DNA of 64,000 nt from Acanthosepion lycidas. Lineage: Eukaryota; Mollusca; Cephalopoda; Sepiida; Sepiidae. Shown one piece after another: positions 41,966 through 54,179 of this stretch (within the stretch, counting starts at the first letter, position 1; every line of letters starts with the position of its first letter). The stretch lies in NCBI GenBank assembly GCA_963932145.1, contig OZ010616.1, positions 55,972,621 through 56,036,620 of the forward strand, written 5' to 3'. Both the position numbers and the translations under genes were made by a program. The notes below the pieces were generated by a model, which saw only the letters and a program-made list of their open reading frames with translations, was not told where the DNA came from and ran no database searches.

Positions 41966-44384
41966 AAAAACAAAATGACTTGACAAAAATGTTGACTATT
42001 TCTTCTCTCTTCAATGTTACAAATCAGTAAACAAAACTATGCCAGTTTTGAGGATTTCTTCATTGCCTGCTAATTTTACAGTTGTTACAATATAATAGAA
42101 TGCAATCTTTTTAAATGAAGTTTGTTGAAACTAAATGCTCCTAATGCCATCCAATTCCAAAAAGAAAACAAACTTTTTGGCTTAAAATAGAATGGTAAAA
42201 GCTGTTAATAAATGCTATAATTTGGTCAATTTTAAATAAGAAAATTTACAAGTTTTATGAAAAGATTCGAAACGTTTTTAAATTACAGACTATCAGATTT
42301 GATTTGATACTGATTCTAAATGCTTAGCTATGCCTAGCCATAATATAATGAACAAGTTTTCAAACACATCTGTTGAAGGTCAATGTAACTAACTAATACC
42401 TACTAGTTGTTTTTAAAATAGTACAGCAAAGAATTTCATGTAACCCTTTCAACATCTGCTAAATATATTGTCATCAAACATCAGTAAGCTGCCATAAATA
42501 TATATCTTTAATGATAATATTAGCGTAGGAAATCATTCTTAATATACTTGCATGTTCATGTCAAAGATAATACTTAACATTAGAATACTGTTCACTTCAT
42601 ACAAAGCAATAAATATCAATTCTTTTTTCATGAGACAATGTTTTATTGACTATAAAATACAGAAAACGCTTAGAACATTACTTTATCAGTTGACAGGTTA
42701 AAAAATTTACATTTGTTTATTTTCTAAACAGAACAAACTGTATATATTGTTTGAATTATTTAGGAGAAAAATTGAAGTAAACTTTTAGTCTAGCATATGA
42801 AATTTAATACTTTTCTTATTTTGATTTACATAAACAGAATCATACTACTTTTGTAAAAGATTTGAAGGTGAATGTTAAGAGAAGAAACAATGTAGCAAGG
42901 ATTTTAAAAGGACTCACAGAAAACCAGTAACAGTCTACCTAATGACGAGAGAACAAAAGTATTATGAAAATAAAGAAAACTTATCTAAATAAAATTTATC
43001 TGTATAAGTATTTGGTCAGTTAAATAAGTGACCTGATTTAAAAATAAACAATATCTGAACACCACACAGTGTATTTCATGTTCAACCATGATGTTGATGT
43101 TATATTTGATGATGTGTAAGCAGAAAAAGACTAGTGACAAACCTTGTAATGACTAGGATGTCACCTCAAATTCCTCAACATGATCATCCAGTTAAACAAA
43201 TATCGGCTTAAAAACAAATAACGTTTCAGAGTACTTCCTCAGTGGAAATGGTGTAAAAACAAAGCACTGACCTTTTTCACCATAGCAACAATCTTAGACC
43301 AAAGCAGCCACTGTGACCAGTTTTGCTTGTCCTATATTGGAATGGTCAGCTATTACCAACCCAGTAGCAGACATGAACAACCCCACTTCCTAGAATTTTG
43401 TTTGCAATGCCAAACCAAGAATATATCTAATAAACTTAGATGAATTATGTTCTGAGAAATTTTTCAAATATTCTGACAAAATTGATTTGCATGAAATAAT
43501 ATCTTAACTCACAATATTCAATAGATGCAAATATAATTTATTGGTCTGTACCAATAAATGTTTATCAAATGGAAGAAGAAACTTACTGAATAGAATATGA
43601 CTAAAGCTTTGTAGTCTGATTACTATGGAATATAAAATATATTTGACCCACACTCATCAGCCACTTTTGAGCTTTTCAAGAGTTATTTTTATTCTTTAGT
43701 TATATTGATATATTCCATATATATATTTAGAGAATGTGATAGCAACAATTTAACTTAATAAACAAATATACAAACAAATATTGAAGTACACAACCATGCA
43801 CATGTGTGTACATGTCCACATATACATGTACACACTGTTACGTGTTGGAAATTGTAACAAAGGAAAAACTGATTTACCAAAACACAGCGCTAAATCAAAA
43901 TCAAATATTTAATTTACTAAAACACAATATAAAATATATACAAGATATACAATTATAGCATACAATAACAAAAAACACAGAGTTTACGGGTGAAGTGTTA
44001 CGAGGGAGAAGGAAAGGGAAGTCAAGTATCTTTAGCACTTTAGGGCTAGCGAAGTAATCTAAGTGCTAATAACTGGAAATCCATAAATGTGAGAATATAA
44101 TGAATAATTGGTACTTTAGTCAATGAAAATAGTCAAAACTCTATTTACCAGATTTGTTCCATGTGGTTCTCTTTCGGGGTTTTTGTTGGTCGGCAACTTT
44201 TCATAGATTCTTTTGGCTGGATATAATAATCCTCAAATCAAAAAGCCGGAGTTGATACTGGCAGAAATTTCTTTTCACCAACAATAATTAACAGTCCCCC
44301 ACAAGGAATGTATGTGGCACAAGGCCAAGTTTAACGTGGGTTTCTCCGAATTTCTTTTCACCAACTGATAACCCTTTTCCAAAA

Positions 44385-44398
44385 CCTATTTTTATAGG
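44385..44398 (-). promoter_or_regulatory. TATA-like box in solo LTR
   Basis: CCTATAAAAATAGG on the minus strand, positioned mid-LTR as a U3 promoter would be. Confidence 0.4.
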
Positions 44399-44419
44399 GG
44401 CTAGCACCTAATTAGCATA

Positions 44420-44486
44420 TTTCTCGATGTTTCTCGAATCATCTAGATTTTTCTCAAATATACTAGAATGGTCTAGAATCTTCCAA
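44420..44486 (-). promoter_or_regulatory. Heat-shock-element-like cluster upstream of the LTR TATA
   Basis: Contains TTCTCGAA (44431-44438) and GAATCTTC (44476-44483), both fitting inverted 5-bp HSE units, plus additional TTC/GAA half sites and two TCTAGA-type motifs, ending about 22-35 bp upstream of the TATA-like box. Confidence 0.35.
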
Positions 44487-44744
44487 ACATTCTATTTCTA
44501 ATTTCTCTATTTTACAACTACTTCATAAATGAAAACTTTTTTGTATTAACAAGTACGACTTGGTAGAATCCCTTACTATAGAAATGCATCCTCGTAACAA
44601 CACACAAACACCAAAAAATGAATTTAACCTTCTAACATTAATACCTCAATAGATAATACCAAGGCAAAAACAAATAAATTACTAAACATTAAATAAAAAT
44701 AAAAATAAAACATTATATAAACAATACATACACTTATTTTATTT

Positions 44745-44825
44745 TAATCACATAAATATTTTAATTACATAAATATTTTAATTACATAAATATTTTAATT
44801 ACATAAATATTTTAATTACATACAC
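44745..44825. repeat. 19-bp tandem repeat
   Basis: ACATAAATATTTTAATT repeated about four to five times. Confidence 0.9.
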
Positions 44826-45302
44826 TATTTAACAATTATGTATATGTGCACTTGTACGGCATGTATGCGGTATGTGCATAGGTGTGCAGCAGTGTATATT
44901 ATATATAAAAAATGATAATTAAAAAAATTATATAACTTCACTATTTATGCACTAGTTTATTACTAATAAAGCACAGACTTAAGTGTACATGTACCTGTGA
45001 AGACATGTCTGTATGCACATATCTACACATATGTATACCTAAATCCATGAAAAGATGTGTATGTGTGCATATACACAATCATATAATTACAGATATATAC
45101 ACAAATTCTAACAATAATAAATAAATTTAATTATAAATCTAACTTCCTACAATTAATACTTATAATACCACCGAACCCTATTTAAAATTTAAATAATAGC
45201 TCAGTGTGCATATATAAATCTGTGTATATATGCATGTTTGTATGTGTGTGTATATGACCATGTGTATGTATATATATTTACCATTTAAACATTAACATCA
45301 TT

Positions 45303-45304
<2 letters not shown>

Positions 45305-45368
<64 letters not shown>
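45305..45368. repeat. (TA)n microsatellite
   Basis: Pure TA, adjoining the mariner MITE. Confidence 0.95.
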
Positions 45369-45372
<4 letters not shown>

Positions 45373-45448
45373 GTTGGTGCAAAAATAATTTCGTTTTCTC
45401 ACATAGTAGCATATCTTAAAAAACGAAAATATTTTTGCACCAACCTAA
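45369..45448. mobile_element. 80-bp mariner MITE resembling MADE1
   Basis: TTAGGTTGGTGCAAAAATAA at the left and its complement ending TTTGCACCAACCTAA at the right form arms of about 35 bp around a short centre. TA flanks both sides. Length (80 bp) and terminal 16 bases match the human MADE1/Hsmar1 ends as I remember them (TTAGGTTGGTGCAAAA). Hence a deletion derivative of a cecropia-type mariner. Confidence 0.9.
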
Positions 45449-45792
45449 TATATATATAATATTTATTGACTAAGTATTAATATGATTTATTTATATAAAA
45501 ACATAAACAAATGAAATACAACTTACCTAACAAAAAGCTAAAATGCTCATAAATAAAAATAAATAACTATAAAATAGGTCACATTCTGAAGTGGAACAGA
45601 ACCAGATTAACTCTGCTACTGATAAAAAACAAAGATGGAAATTGGCAAACATGAGGACGTGAACAAGTGCACACATAAACACAGAGAATACAGACAAAAA
45701 TTTACACCAGTGCTAAATGTGTATAAAAAAGAAAAAACTGAAAAAAATATAGGCAGTAAATTGCCTGTTCATCCACTCTTCAAGGGGTATCA

Positions 45793-45794
<2 letters not shown>

Positions 45795-45861
<67 letters not shown>
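45795..45861. repeat. (TA)n microsatellite
   Basis: 67-bp pure TA. Confidence 0.95.
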
Positions 45862-45864
<3 letters not shown>

Positions 45865-46037
45865 TATGCAAAACTAGGTAATCCGCATGGGTAAACCCAA
45901 GGAGGATGATATCCGGAGAGCTCAATGTAAAATTCAGAGCAGATATGTTTGAATAAAAACAGATCACTTTAAGGTTCCATGTAATAAGTTATTTCACCAT
46001 AACCCCTTTAACAGGGCTCTGGATCATCAGACTTTAC

Positions 46038-46400
46038 TTTATAGATGTGTGTGTGTATGTGTATGTGTATGTGTGTATATAGATGTGTGTGTATGTGTAT
46101 ATGTGCATACATATATGTGTGTAAATGTATATGTGCGTATGTACATGGATGGCAGGTGATTTTATGTGTATATATGTATATATGTAAGTATAAGTGTATG
46201 TGGAGATATGTATGTAGATATGTGGGTATGTGTTTCTCTGCAGGTGTATATGTGTAAATATGGGAATATACATATAGTTTTTTGTGTGGATGTGTGTGCA
46301 GGTGTATATAAGAACTCATAGGTATATAGTGAGATATAGGTATGTGGATATATATATATGTGGGGTTTAGGACATGTGTAGAAGTGTATATGAGTATGGA
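46038..46400. repeat. Cryptic (TG/TA)n simple-sequence block
   Basis: Irregular TGTGTATATG-type sequence on the plus strand. All reading frames here are simple-sequence artefacts. Confidence 0.85.
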
Positions 46401-46889
46401 TATATAAAAATTGCAAAAGAAGGACCTAATTTTCTCCTAGTGACATTTTATCCAAATCTCTCCTCTAATATTCTCCAATTGGAAGTGAGTTTTAAATAGC
46501 ATGGAGGTAAATTTTAAATTGGTAATTGGTAATTTAATTTAAATTGAAATATACTACCCCATTATTGATGATAAAATTAATTAAATTGGAATAACCGTTG
46601 ACAATTGGGTACCTAAAAACAATCACGAGTTTATTTAATGACCAAAAATCAGACAAATAGATGTCAACTTAACAATCAATAAGACAAAAGTTTAGAAAAA
46701 TAAAAAAGATTACTAAATATAAAATGGATTACTCTTTCAATGTACTGTCTATGAGTTTTTCCAATTGACTGTTTCATAGAAAATATCCAAAACTCCAATG
46801 AACTTCAAATTAAATTCTTCGTATTTTTTTGTCAGCATGTGCATGTATAAGTATATTCCTTCTCTATACATACATAGTGTCTTATAAGG

Positions 46890-47006
46890 AATTAGTATAC
46901 ACATACATACATCTATACATATACACACACACTTACATACACATACATACATACACACACATACACATACTTCCTATGTTGTGTAGGGTTTGTGTGTGTG
47001 CCCGTG

Positions 47007-47050
<44 letters not shown>
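46890..47050. repeat. (CATA)n/(CA)n followed by (TA)n
   Basis: CACATACATACATA-type repeats to about 46970, then pure TA at 47012-47050. Confidence 0.85.
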
Positions 47051-47052
<2 letters not shown>

Positions 47053-47267
47053 TTAGCAAGCACATTTTTCAGCAAGACATAGAGTATATCAAATTGCAAT
47101 GCTAACTTTCTGAACTGACACTAATTTTCAGTAAAGACTGAAATTCTTGAGATAAGTAAACAACTGAAATTTCATCTCAAATCTCAATAAACATTATGTC
47201 AGGGTTTTAAAAAACAGGTTTCATTTTAAAATAAATGAAAGCATATTTCTCTTACATATTGTTGCTG

Positions 47268-47269
<2 letters not shown>

Positions 47270-47303
<34 letters not shown>
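47270..47303. repeat. (TA)n microsatellite
   Basis: Pure TA before the 47335 MITE. Confidence 0.95.
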
Positions 47304-47305
<2 letters not shown>

Positions 47306-47334
47306 TGTATATTTAGGCAGCAATCCTTCGTTTA

Positions 47335-47484
47335 TGCATGTTTCATTAAAAATGACTGTCAAGGTACTACATTTGGACAGTTTTTACACACTCTTGTCCA
47401 GAAAAGAAAGCTCTTATTCGAACGCAAGAAAAATTAAATAAAAAACTTAACTATAGTACCTTGTCTGTCGTTTTTAATGAAACA

Positions 47485-47488
<4 letters not shown>
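47335..47488. mobile_element. 154-bp TA-flanked MITE
   Basis: TGCATGTTTCATTAAAAATG at the left and CATTTTTAATGAAACATGCA-like inverse at the right, extending to GTCAAGGTAC on each side (about 33-bp arms, 3 mismatches). Flanked by TA at 47333-47334 and 47489-47490. Related arm at 30649-30690. Confidence 0.72.

Positions 47489-47532
<44 letters not shown>
47488..47532. repeat. (TA)n microsatellite
   Basis: Pure TA between the MITE and the Helentron-like start. Confidence 0.95.
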
Positions 47533-47537
<5 letters not shown>

Positions 47538-48370
47538 GAGGATGTCTGTGTGTCTGTCTGTCTATCTGTGTAATACCTTTCACTCAAAATCCATCCAACC
47601 AATTTTGACCAAACTTGGCACATAACATTGTGCAATGTAAGAGATAGATTTTAGTGTAAACGAAAATCGATAAATTTTAAAAAATCAATAATTGACAAAG
47701 CTGATCAAAAATGAATAAATTCAACATTTTAACTCAGATTTCATTCAAACTTGGTATGTAGGTTACTTACATCATGACAAGCTCAACAATATTTCATTTT
47801 TATTTCCACGCCACTGCATTTACCAAAAAACCATGAAAAACGAATAATTGATTTCAACACAAATTGATTTCAACACAAATTTTAAACTAAAATCTCCCTC
47901 AATTTTCAAGCAATCTAATACAAACTCCACTCAATTGTAGCTAACAAGAAGTTGATTGTTTAACAGTCATTTAACTTAATAACTGAGTTCACCCATTTAG
48001 TGAAAACCTGTGTAAATAATGAAAAATGGCGATTTTTTACTAGTTTCTTTCTTATTTTTTATTGATCTTTCAACCAATTTTCATCAAACTTAACAATAGC
48101 TTTATAAATGTAAATTGAATTTCAAAAACTCCGAAATAATTGTGATCTTCATGTTGCCTGTTTTACCCTTTCATGTCCTTGGCCTTCAATTGAATAAATA
48201 CAGACGACTTCTGTTATATCAGTAACTGCATTAATTCAAAATGTTTTTTAATTAAAGTACTTTAAAGTAATTGAAGAAGATAGACTCTGTTACATCTAAA
48301 CATGTTACTGTTTTGCTCCATTCTAATTGAATGCTTTTTCTGATCGACCAGCTGGGTATGGCTGGTAGTG
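47533..48370 (+). mobile_element. Helentron/Helitron-like non-autonomous element
   Basis: Starts AAAACAGAGGATGTCTGTGT with (TCTG)n and CCAATTTTGACCAAACTTGG, the typical beginning of Helentrons. Related blocks recur inside (about 47735-47760 TTCATTCAAACTTGGTATG and 48075-48095). It ends with an ACCAGC-TGGGTATG-GCTGGT hairpin followed by AGTG at about 48348-48371. No coding. Confidence 0.5.
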
Positions 48371-48662
48371 TTTAATATATGTATTTTTAAAACTATTAAT
48401 AAAAATAATGATATTCTAAAATATTAATTATAGTTAGATATTGTTGAAATGTTTACATTTGTAATGATGATTGTATAGTTACATTATGAAGTGTCAAAGA
48501 TAAGTTAAAAATAGACTTTTACACTTAGGTTCATGAAATACAAGGCCACTCATGGTAAAAAGTTGCTGAATAAAGTTGTATGAGAATAAAAAGAGGAGTT
48601 AAGTACAGTTTATAAGGTTATATAGGGAAAATAACAGTTAACACTAGACTTGAAGAGGTCAA

Positions 48663-48667
<5 letters not shown>

Positions 48668-48702
<35 letters not shown>
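48668..48702. repeat. (GT)n microsatellite
   Basis: ATATATGTGTGTGTGTGTGT run. Confidence 0.9.
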
Positions 48703-48704
<2 letters not shown>

Positions 48705-51552
48705 ACGAATGCAAAAAATGAACGTTTTTTAATTCTGATATAAAACAATTTAGTCAGAACTAAGGGAAACTAAACCAAAAATTGGTCAGAAAGACCTTGT
48801 TATTATTCAATAAAATTGATTGACATTCTTGCTACCTAAACACACAGTGTGGACATAGGAATCAACACTGTATGGTGACTGTCATTTTCACGTGACAGTG
48901 AGATCTTGAGAACAAGTACCACTACTTTATTCAGCTGTATATAAGGTGAGCTAGGTTTATAGGTCACTAGGAATTAAGGGAAGTGAAGGAAGAGGGAACC
49001 AATTTCAAATACTAAGGGTTATTTATGTTCATGCCTTCTAGATTGTTTATTGCTTATGCCAATTGGGCAATTGGAGAAAATATACATGTAATAGGGTTAG
49101 GGTTATTTATCATCATAATTTCTAGATTGCTTATATTGATCATTGGTCAGTGAAGTGAACACCCAGAGGTGAAGAGTCTGTTTCATGCTAAACACAAATG
49201 ATGATTGCATTTAGAATGAACCAGATTGTTGCCTCTAGATGTTGACTTCAATATCCACTTTTATATTTACATGTGCTCTATCCCTGATATTGAGCACTTT
49301 AACACATAAATATAGCATACCTTAAAACTATATTTTATCATATATATGTGTGTGTGTCTCTGTATGTATGTATGTACATATGGGGTTGCAACTTACAGGG
49401 TGAACTGGTTCTTCAAAGCCCTTGTTATTCAAAAATTACAGATATTCAAGACCCTTTATATAAATGTTCATGTATATCAGTTTTAAAAGAGTCATTACGT
49501 CAACTTCTTTGATGGTTGAAGGCTCAATATTTCCCAAAGTAGAATGAAGATCTTGATAAAAAGAAGAAAACATAGAAAACTATATCTACTTTCTCTTAGC
49601 TTTATTAAACAACTATTGCAGTGCCTGTCAGTCTGTTGTGATCACATGGCTGATACATATGCACTTCCTCTGTTTTTACAAGAATATTATCAAGAATCTG
49701 AAGCACCATTTTAATCATTACAGATTAAACACTAACACTTCTACAGATTTCCTTTCTTTACTTTGTTTTATTTCACAGATAGTAAACTCATTCACTTCCC
49801 GTTTCCAAACTGCTTCAGGTATTGACATCAAATTCAACTGAAGCAAATTTTATTGAAGACTACGGTACTTCTGTAGACTTCTTAGGATTTAATGTTAGTT
49901 CTTTACCACTTCACTTTTTTAAGTCCTTTCTCACACAAGAGGATAACACAAAAAGACAATATAAGTAACAAATACTACAAACATAAAACTAAATAGTATC
50001 CAAAACTTGTTAAACAACAATGATAGCTAATGAAAAAATGACTAAAACATAATAAAAATAAAATTTCATTGTCAAAATCTTTATGTCAATATTAAGAGGA
50101 AAAATTTAAAAGATTTTTGTCAAAATTATTTTTCTATTCCAAATTTGAACACTTTTTGTGGTAAAATAAAACTCACACATTTGGAAAGGCTTTCAAAACT
50201 CAAATAATTGTCAGATTTTAATGAAACTTTCAGAACATATTCAGAAATGAATTAAATCATATTTAAATGTTTCTTTTTTTTAGGAAACCCTTGCAAAATT
50301 TTGTTTTAATTTGTAATTCAACATGTCATTTAACTTTATGGAATTTCAAGAATTTTTTTTTTTTTTTAGTGCAAAATGTTTACATTTGTTATTTTTTATC
50401 CTCAGAGAATTTAAATCATCAAAACTTTTTCATCAAACAGGGCCCCCAGTTGCAGAAAATATGCCTTGAATTATAAAATAAAAATACAATAACGCTAAAA
50501 CATTTTTATTTGCAAAAACTTTTAATTGCTTTTTGAATAAAATATATTATGAAAATAACTATCTTAAGAAAAAGAATTTCATTTAATTGTTTTGATGCTT
50601 TTAAATTTTAATTTGAACAATTTATAAACTTCTAAATTTTTTAAAATTTTATATTAATTTGTAACAGCCAAGTAATATTATTAATAAAATAGAACACTAC
50701 TTACTAATGGGAAATCTCACTACAATTCAATTGCATATTTTAAAAAGAATTTTGTATTTTGTCTTTCAATTTTTGTAAATATTGACGTCCATACACAACA
50801 TCATCAGTTTAAAAAAACGTTTAAAAATCATGTTTTAAGGATTGTCCCCAAAACAGGAAAAACCCTTACAAGGCAGATTTCATTTCCTTTTTAAAATTTC
50901 ATAAATGTGAGAGGTAACTATAGATAAAAATTTATTGGTAATTATTTAGTAACACTATAAAGGCAAAGTGCGTAAAATGCAATAGTATATTTGACTGCCT
51001 AAAATATTTTATTAACTTTCAAAAATTCTTGGGTAGTTAAAAATATGCAAAAAAGGCCTTCATGTTACATTCGTCAAGTAATTTCTGTCAGTTCTGTCCC
51101 TCCATACTTAATTTCCCCAAACATTAAATTCAGTAAATTACTCAACAAATCATAGAAACAACTCGTCTACAATTAAAAAAATACTTTTTTATCATATTTT
51201 AAACTAAAAGTGATACTTGTTTCAAATCTGAATAGTTAAATTGTAATCCAGATAATTTTTCTAAAATAACGTTTCAGAAAAGTATATTTTATTTCAGAAA
51301 GATTCTTTTACAAAAGAGAATTAGCTTGTGTTGACAGATTTGTCAATGTAGATGAATTTATAGATGTTACACATAAGGAGAAAAAGTTTCCAATCAATCT
51401 GAATCCAGTTTGAAATGCGCCAAAAATTTCCTCATTACCAATATTAAAATTAGTCTAATATGTTGGAATCAAAATTAAACTTAAAACCTCAAAAAAGATT
51501 TGTCATTTTTTTAAATGTATTTAAAATTAGGTATAAATTTTGGTGGGAAGTG

Positions 51553-51675
51553 TCTACACAAAACGTATAATGAAGTGAGGATCCTTTATTATGTAAGGGA
51601 GAAAACTCAGGAATGCATAGCCAGCAGAAGACGTTAGAGTTTTTTCCCTTACATTAAGTGATCGTTTTATGTGGA
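51553..51675. mobile_element. Palindromic MITE-like element
   Basis: The left arm TCTACACAAAACG...TATGTAAGGGAGAAAACTC and the right arm (inverse) GAGTTTTTTCCCTTACATTA...CGTTTTATGTGGA pair over about 35 bp with one insertion in the left arm. Confidence 0.5.
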
Positions 51676-51997
51676 GCAAGATGTTAACAGCTTTAAATCT
51701 TTATTTTTTTAAATAATCTACGTTCGAAACTGCACTATTTAAAACCATACAATATGCAGACACAGAGAATATTCAACAATTAAATATATTGATTGATTAA
51801 ATAAGAAGAATTATATGTGCGGCCACACATACACATAGGCTTGAGAGGATTATTCTCCACTCTCCACCTCTTGCAACACAATGTTGCCGGCAAAGATAGT
51901 ATGTTACTAGTTCTATAACAAATGTTCTGATGAAATCAATTCTTTAGTTCCGATCTTTACAACTAAAACATCCCATGTTACTACCACAGAGTGAAAT

Positions 51998-52210
51998 TGT
52001 TAGGATAAATTACCCATACACAGATGGACTCTCCCAAGTTACAAATAAAAGCAGCTATTGCTTTTAGAAAAGCTGAGTTTTTTCCCAAGTCAACTCTGAC
52101 AGTTCAGACTTAACATTCTTGTTCGTTTATATATTATTGTATTATCGTTAATGTATTTGTTAACTCAAATCCACTTGTGTCTTTATTATGGCCCCAACAA
52201 CTTGGCAACA
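51998..52210 (+). repeat. Left LTR of mag-like gypsy element
   Basis: TGTTAGGATAAATTACCCAT to GGCCCCAACA (52199), possibly extending to 52210. Direct repeat of 55404-55624. A primer-binding-site-like TGGCAACAAGG starts at 52203. Preceded by GAAAT. Confidence 0.85.
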
Positions 52211-52309
52211 AGGACTCTTAAGGACCCCAAAAGGACTACATGGAAATTGTCAATATTGTTTCTACTCAACAGTACTTGGCAATACAGAAAAGGAAACTGA
52301 ACAGATGAG

Positions 52310-52930
52310 TTCAAATTCGCCATACCAGATTTTCTTAAATGCCAACTTGAAATTCAAAAACAAACTGAAAAGGAAAGGCTTGAATTTCAAAAGCAAATTG
52401 AAGAAGAAAGGAATAAATGGAAATCAAACAGCAAAAACTTGAAGAAATTCTACTTCAAACTCAACAGGAGCAAAGAAAATTGCTTGAACTGACAAACAGG
52501 GGGAAAATTAGTGAAAATGAAAATGTGTTCTCACAAAACACGATCTGGGGCTCAATAGACAATTTTACATATTCTCTGGATGAGGATATAACTTTCACTT
52601 CCTATTTTAGAAAGTACAAGGATTTATAAAGCTACAGATGTGCAAAAATTGGGCAGACTCTAAGAAGGTTTGACTACTATGACAGGGGAGAAAATCAAGT
52701 TTGAGGGAGAAATTATCACAAATGTAACTTTGCATAGAAGTGTCGTTAAAACTAAAAATGTACGTATTAAAGAATACAGAAAATTTATTTGGCACTGGCT
52801 GGATGGAGAAATTTAAGTGGTGGGACATGCCAACTAATTAATTTTGCCAAAAACTTGAAAACCTGACCACCAAGGCAAAAAATCTAATAAAAGATTTAAA
52901 AGAAACTTTTCGGGAAATTTTTTTCTGGTG
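52310..52930 (+). pseudogene. mag-like gypsy: gag
   Basis: A coiled-coil N-terminal part is readable in two frames: CQLEIQKQTEKERLEFQKQI, then after a shift KQQKLEEILLQTQQEQRKLL (52417-52490). The conserved gag block NTIWGSIDNFTYSLDEDITF followed by TSYFRKYKDL (52540-52628) is typical of mag-clade elements. A stop at 52629 and further shifts follow. No intact zinc knuckle seen. Confidence 0.75.
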
Positions 52931-52959
52931 GCCTTGGTCGATGTAATAAGATGACGGCA

Positions 52960-53980
52960 AAATTCGAGTTAAAAGATAACATCCAGCCAATTTTTAAGAA
53001 AAAAAGAAATGTGCCTTTCGCCTCTTTACCACAAATAAATGAAAAACTCAACAGACGAGAAAGAACTTGTCAAAAATTGAGTACAGTCAATGGGCTTCAC
53101 TGATCATCTATGTGAAAAAGAAGTCAAAGGAGATTCGACCTCAGTGACACATATCTTCAAATACCACTAGAAGAAGAATGTTGCTCTGTATCAACACCCA
53201 TCATGGTTTGTACAAGTTCCAACATCTACCTTTCAGGATCAAGGTCATGCTAACAATTTTCCAACAAGTAATGGACACTATGCTGAGTGGTCTTGACTTT
53301 GCATATTTGGATGACATACTAATAAACAGCCAAAATGTAGTACAACACATGGAACATGTTCATGAAGTCTTCTAAAGAATTCAAATTGAAAGAAGCAAAA
53401 TGCGACTTCTTTATGGAGAAGATTAAATACTTGGGGCACATTTTTAACAAAGATGGCAGAATACCAGAACCAGAACAGGGTACTGCAATCAAGGACATGT
53501 CAGTTCCCGAAAACGTCTCAGCATTACAAAGTTTTTTAGGATTAGCAAACTACTACCAAGTGTTTATACCTAATATGCACAACTTATGTGCTCCTCCTCT
53601 AAATGAACTTCTGAAAATAAGACAAGGACTGGGAGTGGACACCTGAATGCCAGGAAGCATTCGACAAAATAAAAGAAGTCTTGATGTTGGACTTGTTTCT
53701 CACCCACTATTACCCAGATCTGGACATTATAGTTACAAGCGATGCCAGCTCGTATGGCATTGGAGCATGTATTCTACACAAGATGCCAGATGAATCTCAC
53801 AAACCAGTTGCTCACACATCCAGAACACTTCTTTCTGCAGAGAAGAACTACTCTCAAATTGAGGAGTTGTTAGGGATTATTTTCGCAGTAACAAAGTTTC
53901 ATCGGTACATTCCTGGTAGATACTTCACATTGCAGAATGACCATAAACCATTACTTAACCATTTTTGGTTCTAAAAAACG
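52960..53980 (+). pseudogene. mag-like gypsy: reverse transcriptase and RNase H
   Basis: LKDNIQPIFKKKRNVPFASL opens the RT region (52965). A deletion removes part of the fingers before FDLSDTYLQIPLEEE (motif A). The frame 53178-53375 then gives INTHHGLYKFQHLPFRIKVM and FAYLDDILINS, where the family has AVAYLDDI. The next frame (53356-53646) gives KYLGHIFNKDGRIPEPEQGT and LQSFLGLANYYQVFIPNM. RNase H follows at 53681-53974 (IVTSDASSYGIGACILHKMP, LGIIFAVTKFHRYIPGRYFT, then LQNDHKPLL). All parts recognisable, separated by shifts. Confidence 0.88.
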
Positions 53981-54179
53981 TCTACCTGTACATACAGCAA
54001 ATAGACTACTGAGATGGAGAACAATTCTTTTAAATTATAATTTCAAGATAGAGTTCCTACCATCTAAATAACTCTGTCATGCCAATGGACTATACAGATT
54101 AATCCTGAAACACAGATACTGCTTCTCTTTGAACGGAAGGAGAAATTCAAACCACATTGTGCAACACAGTAAGGGAACT

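Larger units (their letters stand above)
43836..44599 (-). mobile_element. Solo LTR candidate, 764 bp
   Basis: Termini TGTTACG...CGTAACA are inverse complements and are flanked by ACAC on both sides (43832-43835 and 44600-44603), a 4-bp target duplication candidate within CA-rich DNA. No internal coding. On the minus strand a TATA-like CCTATAAAAATAGG (44398-44385) follows a cluster of heat-shock-element-like half sites. Phrases ACGTTAAACTTGGCCTTGTG (minus, about 44313-44334) are shared with the GC-rich repeats at 19370 and 21230. Confidence 0.55.

Noticed and set aside
46008..46416. Overlapping frames of 70-103 codons on both strands, rich in H, I, Y, T
   Set aside because: Products of the cryptic TG/TA simple-sequence block.
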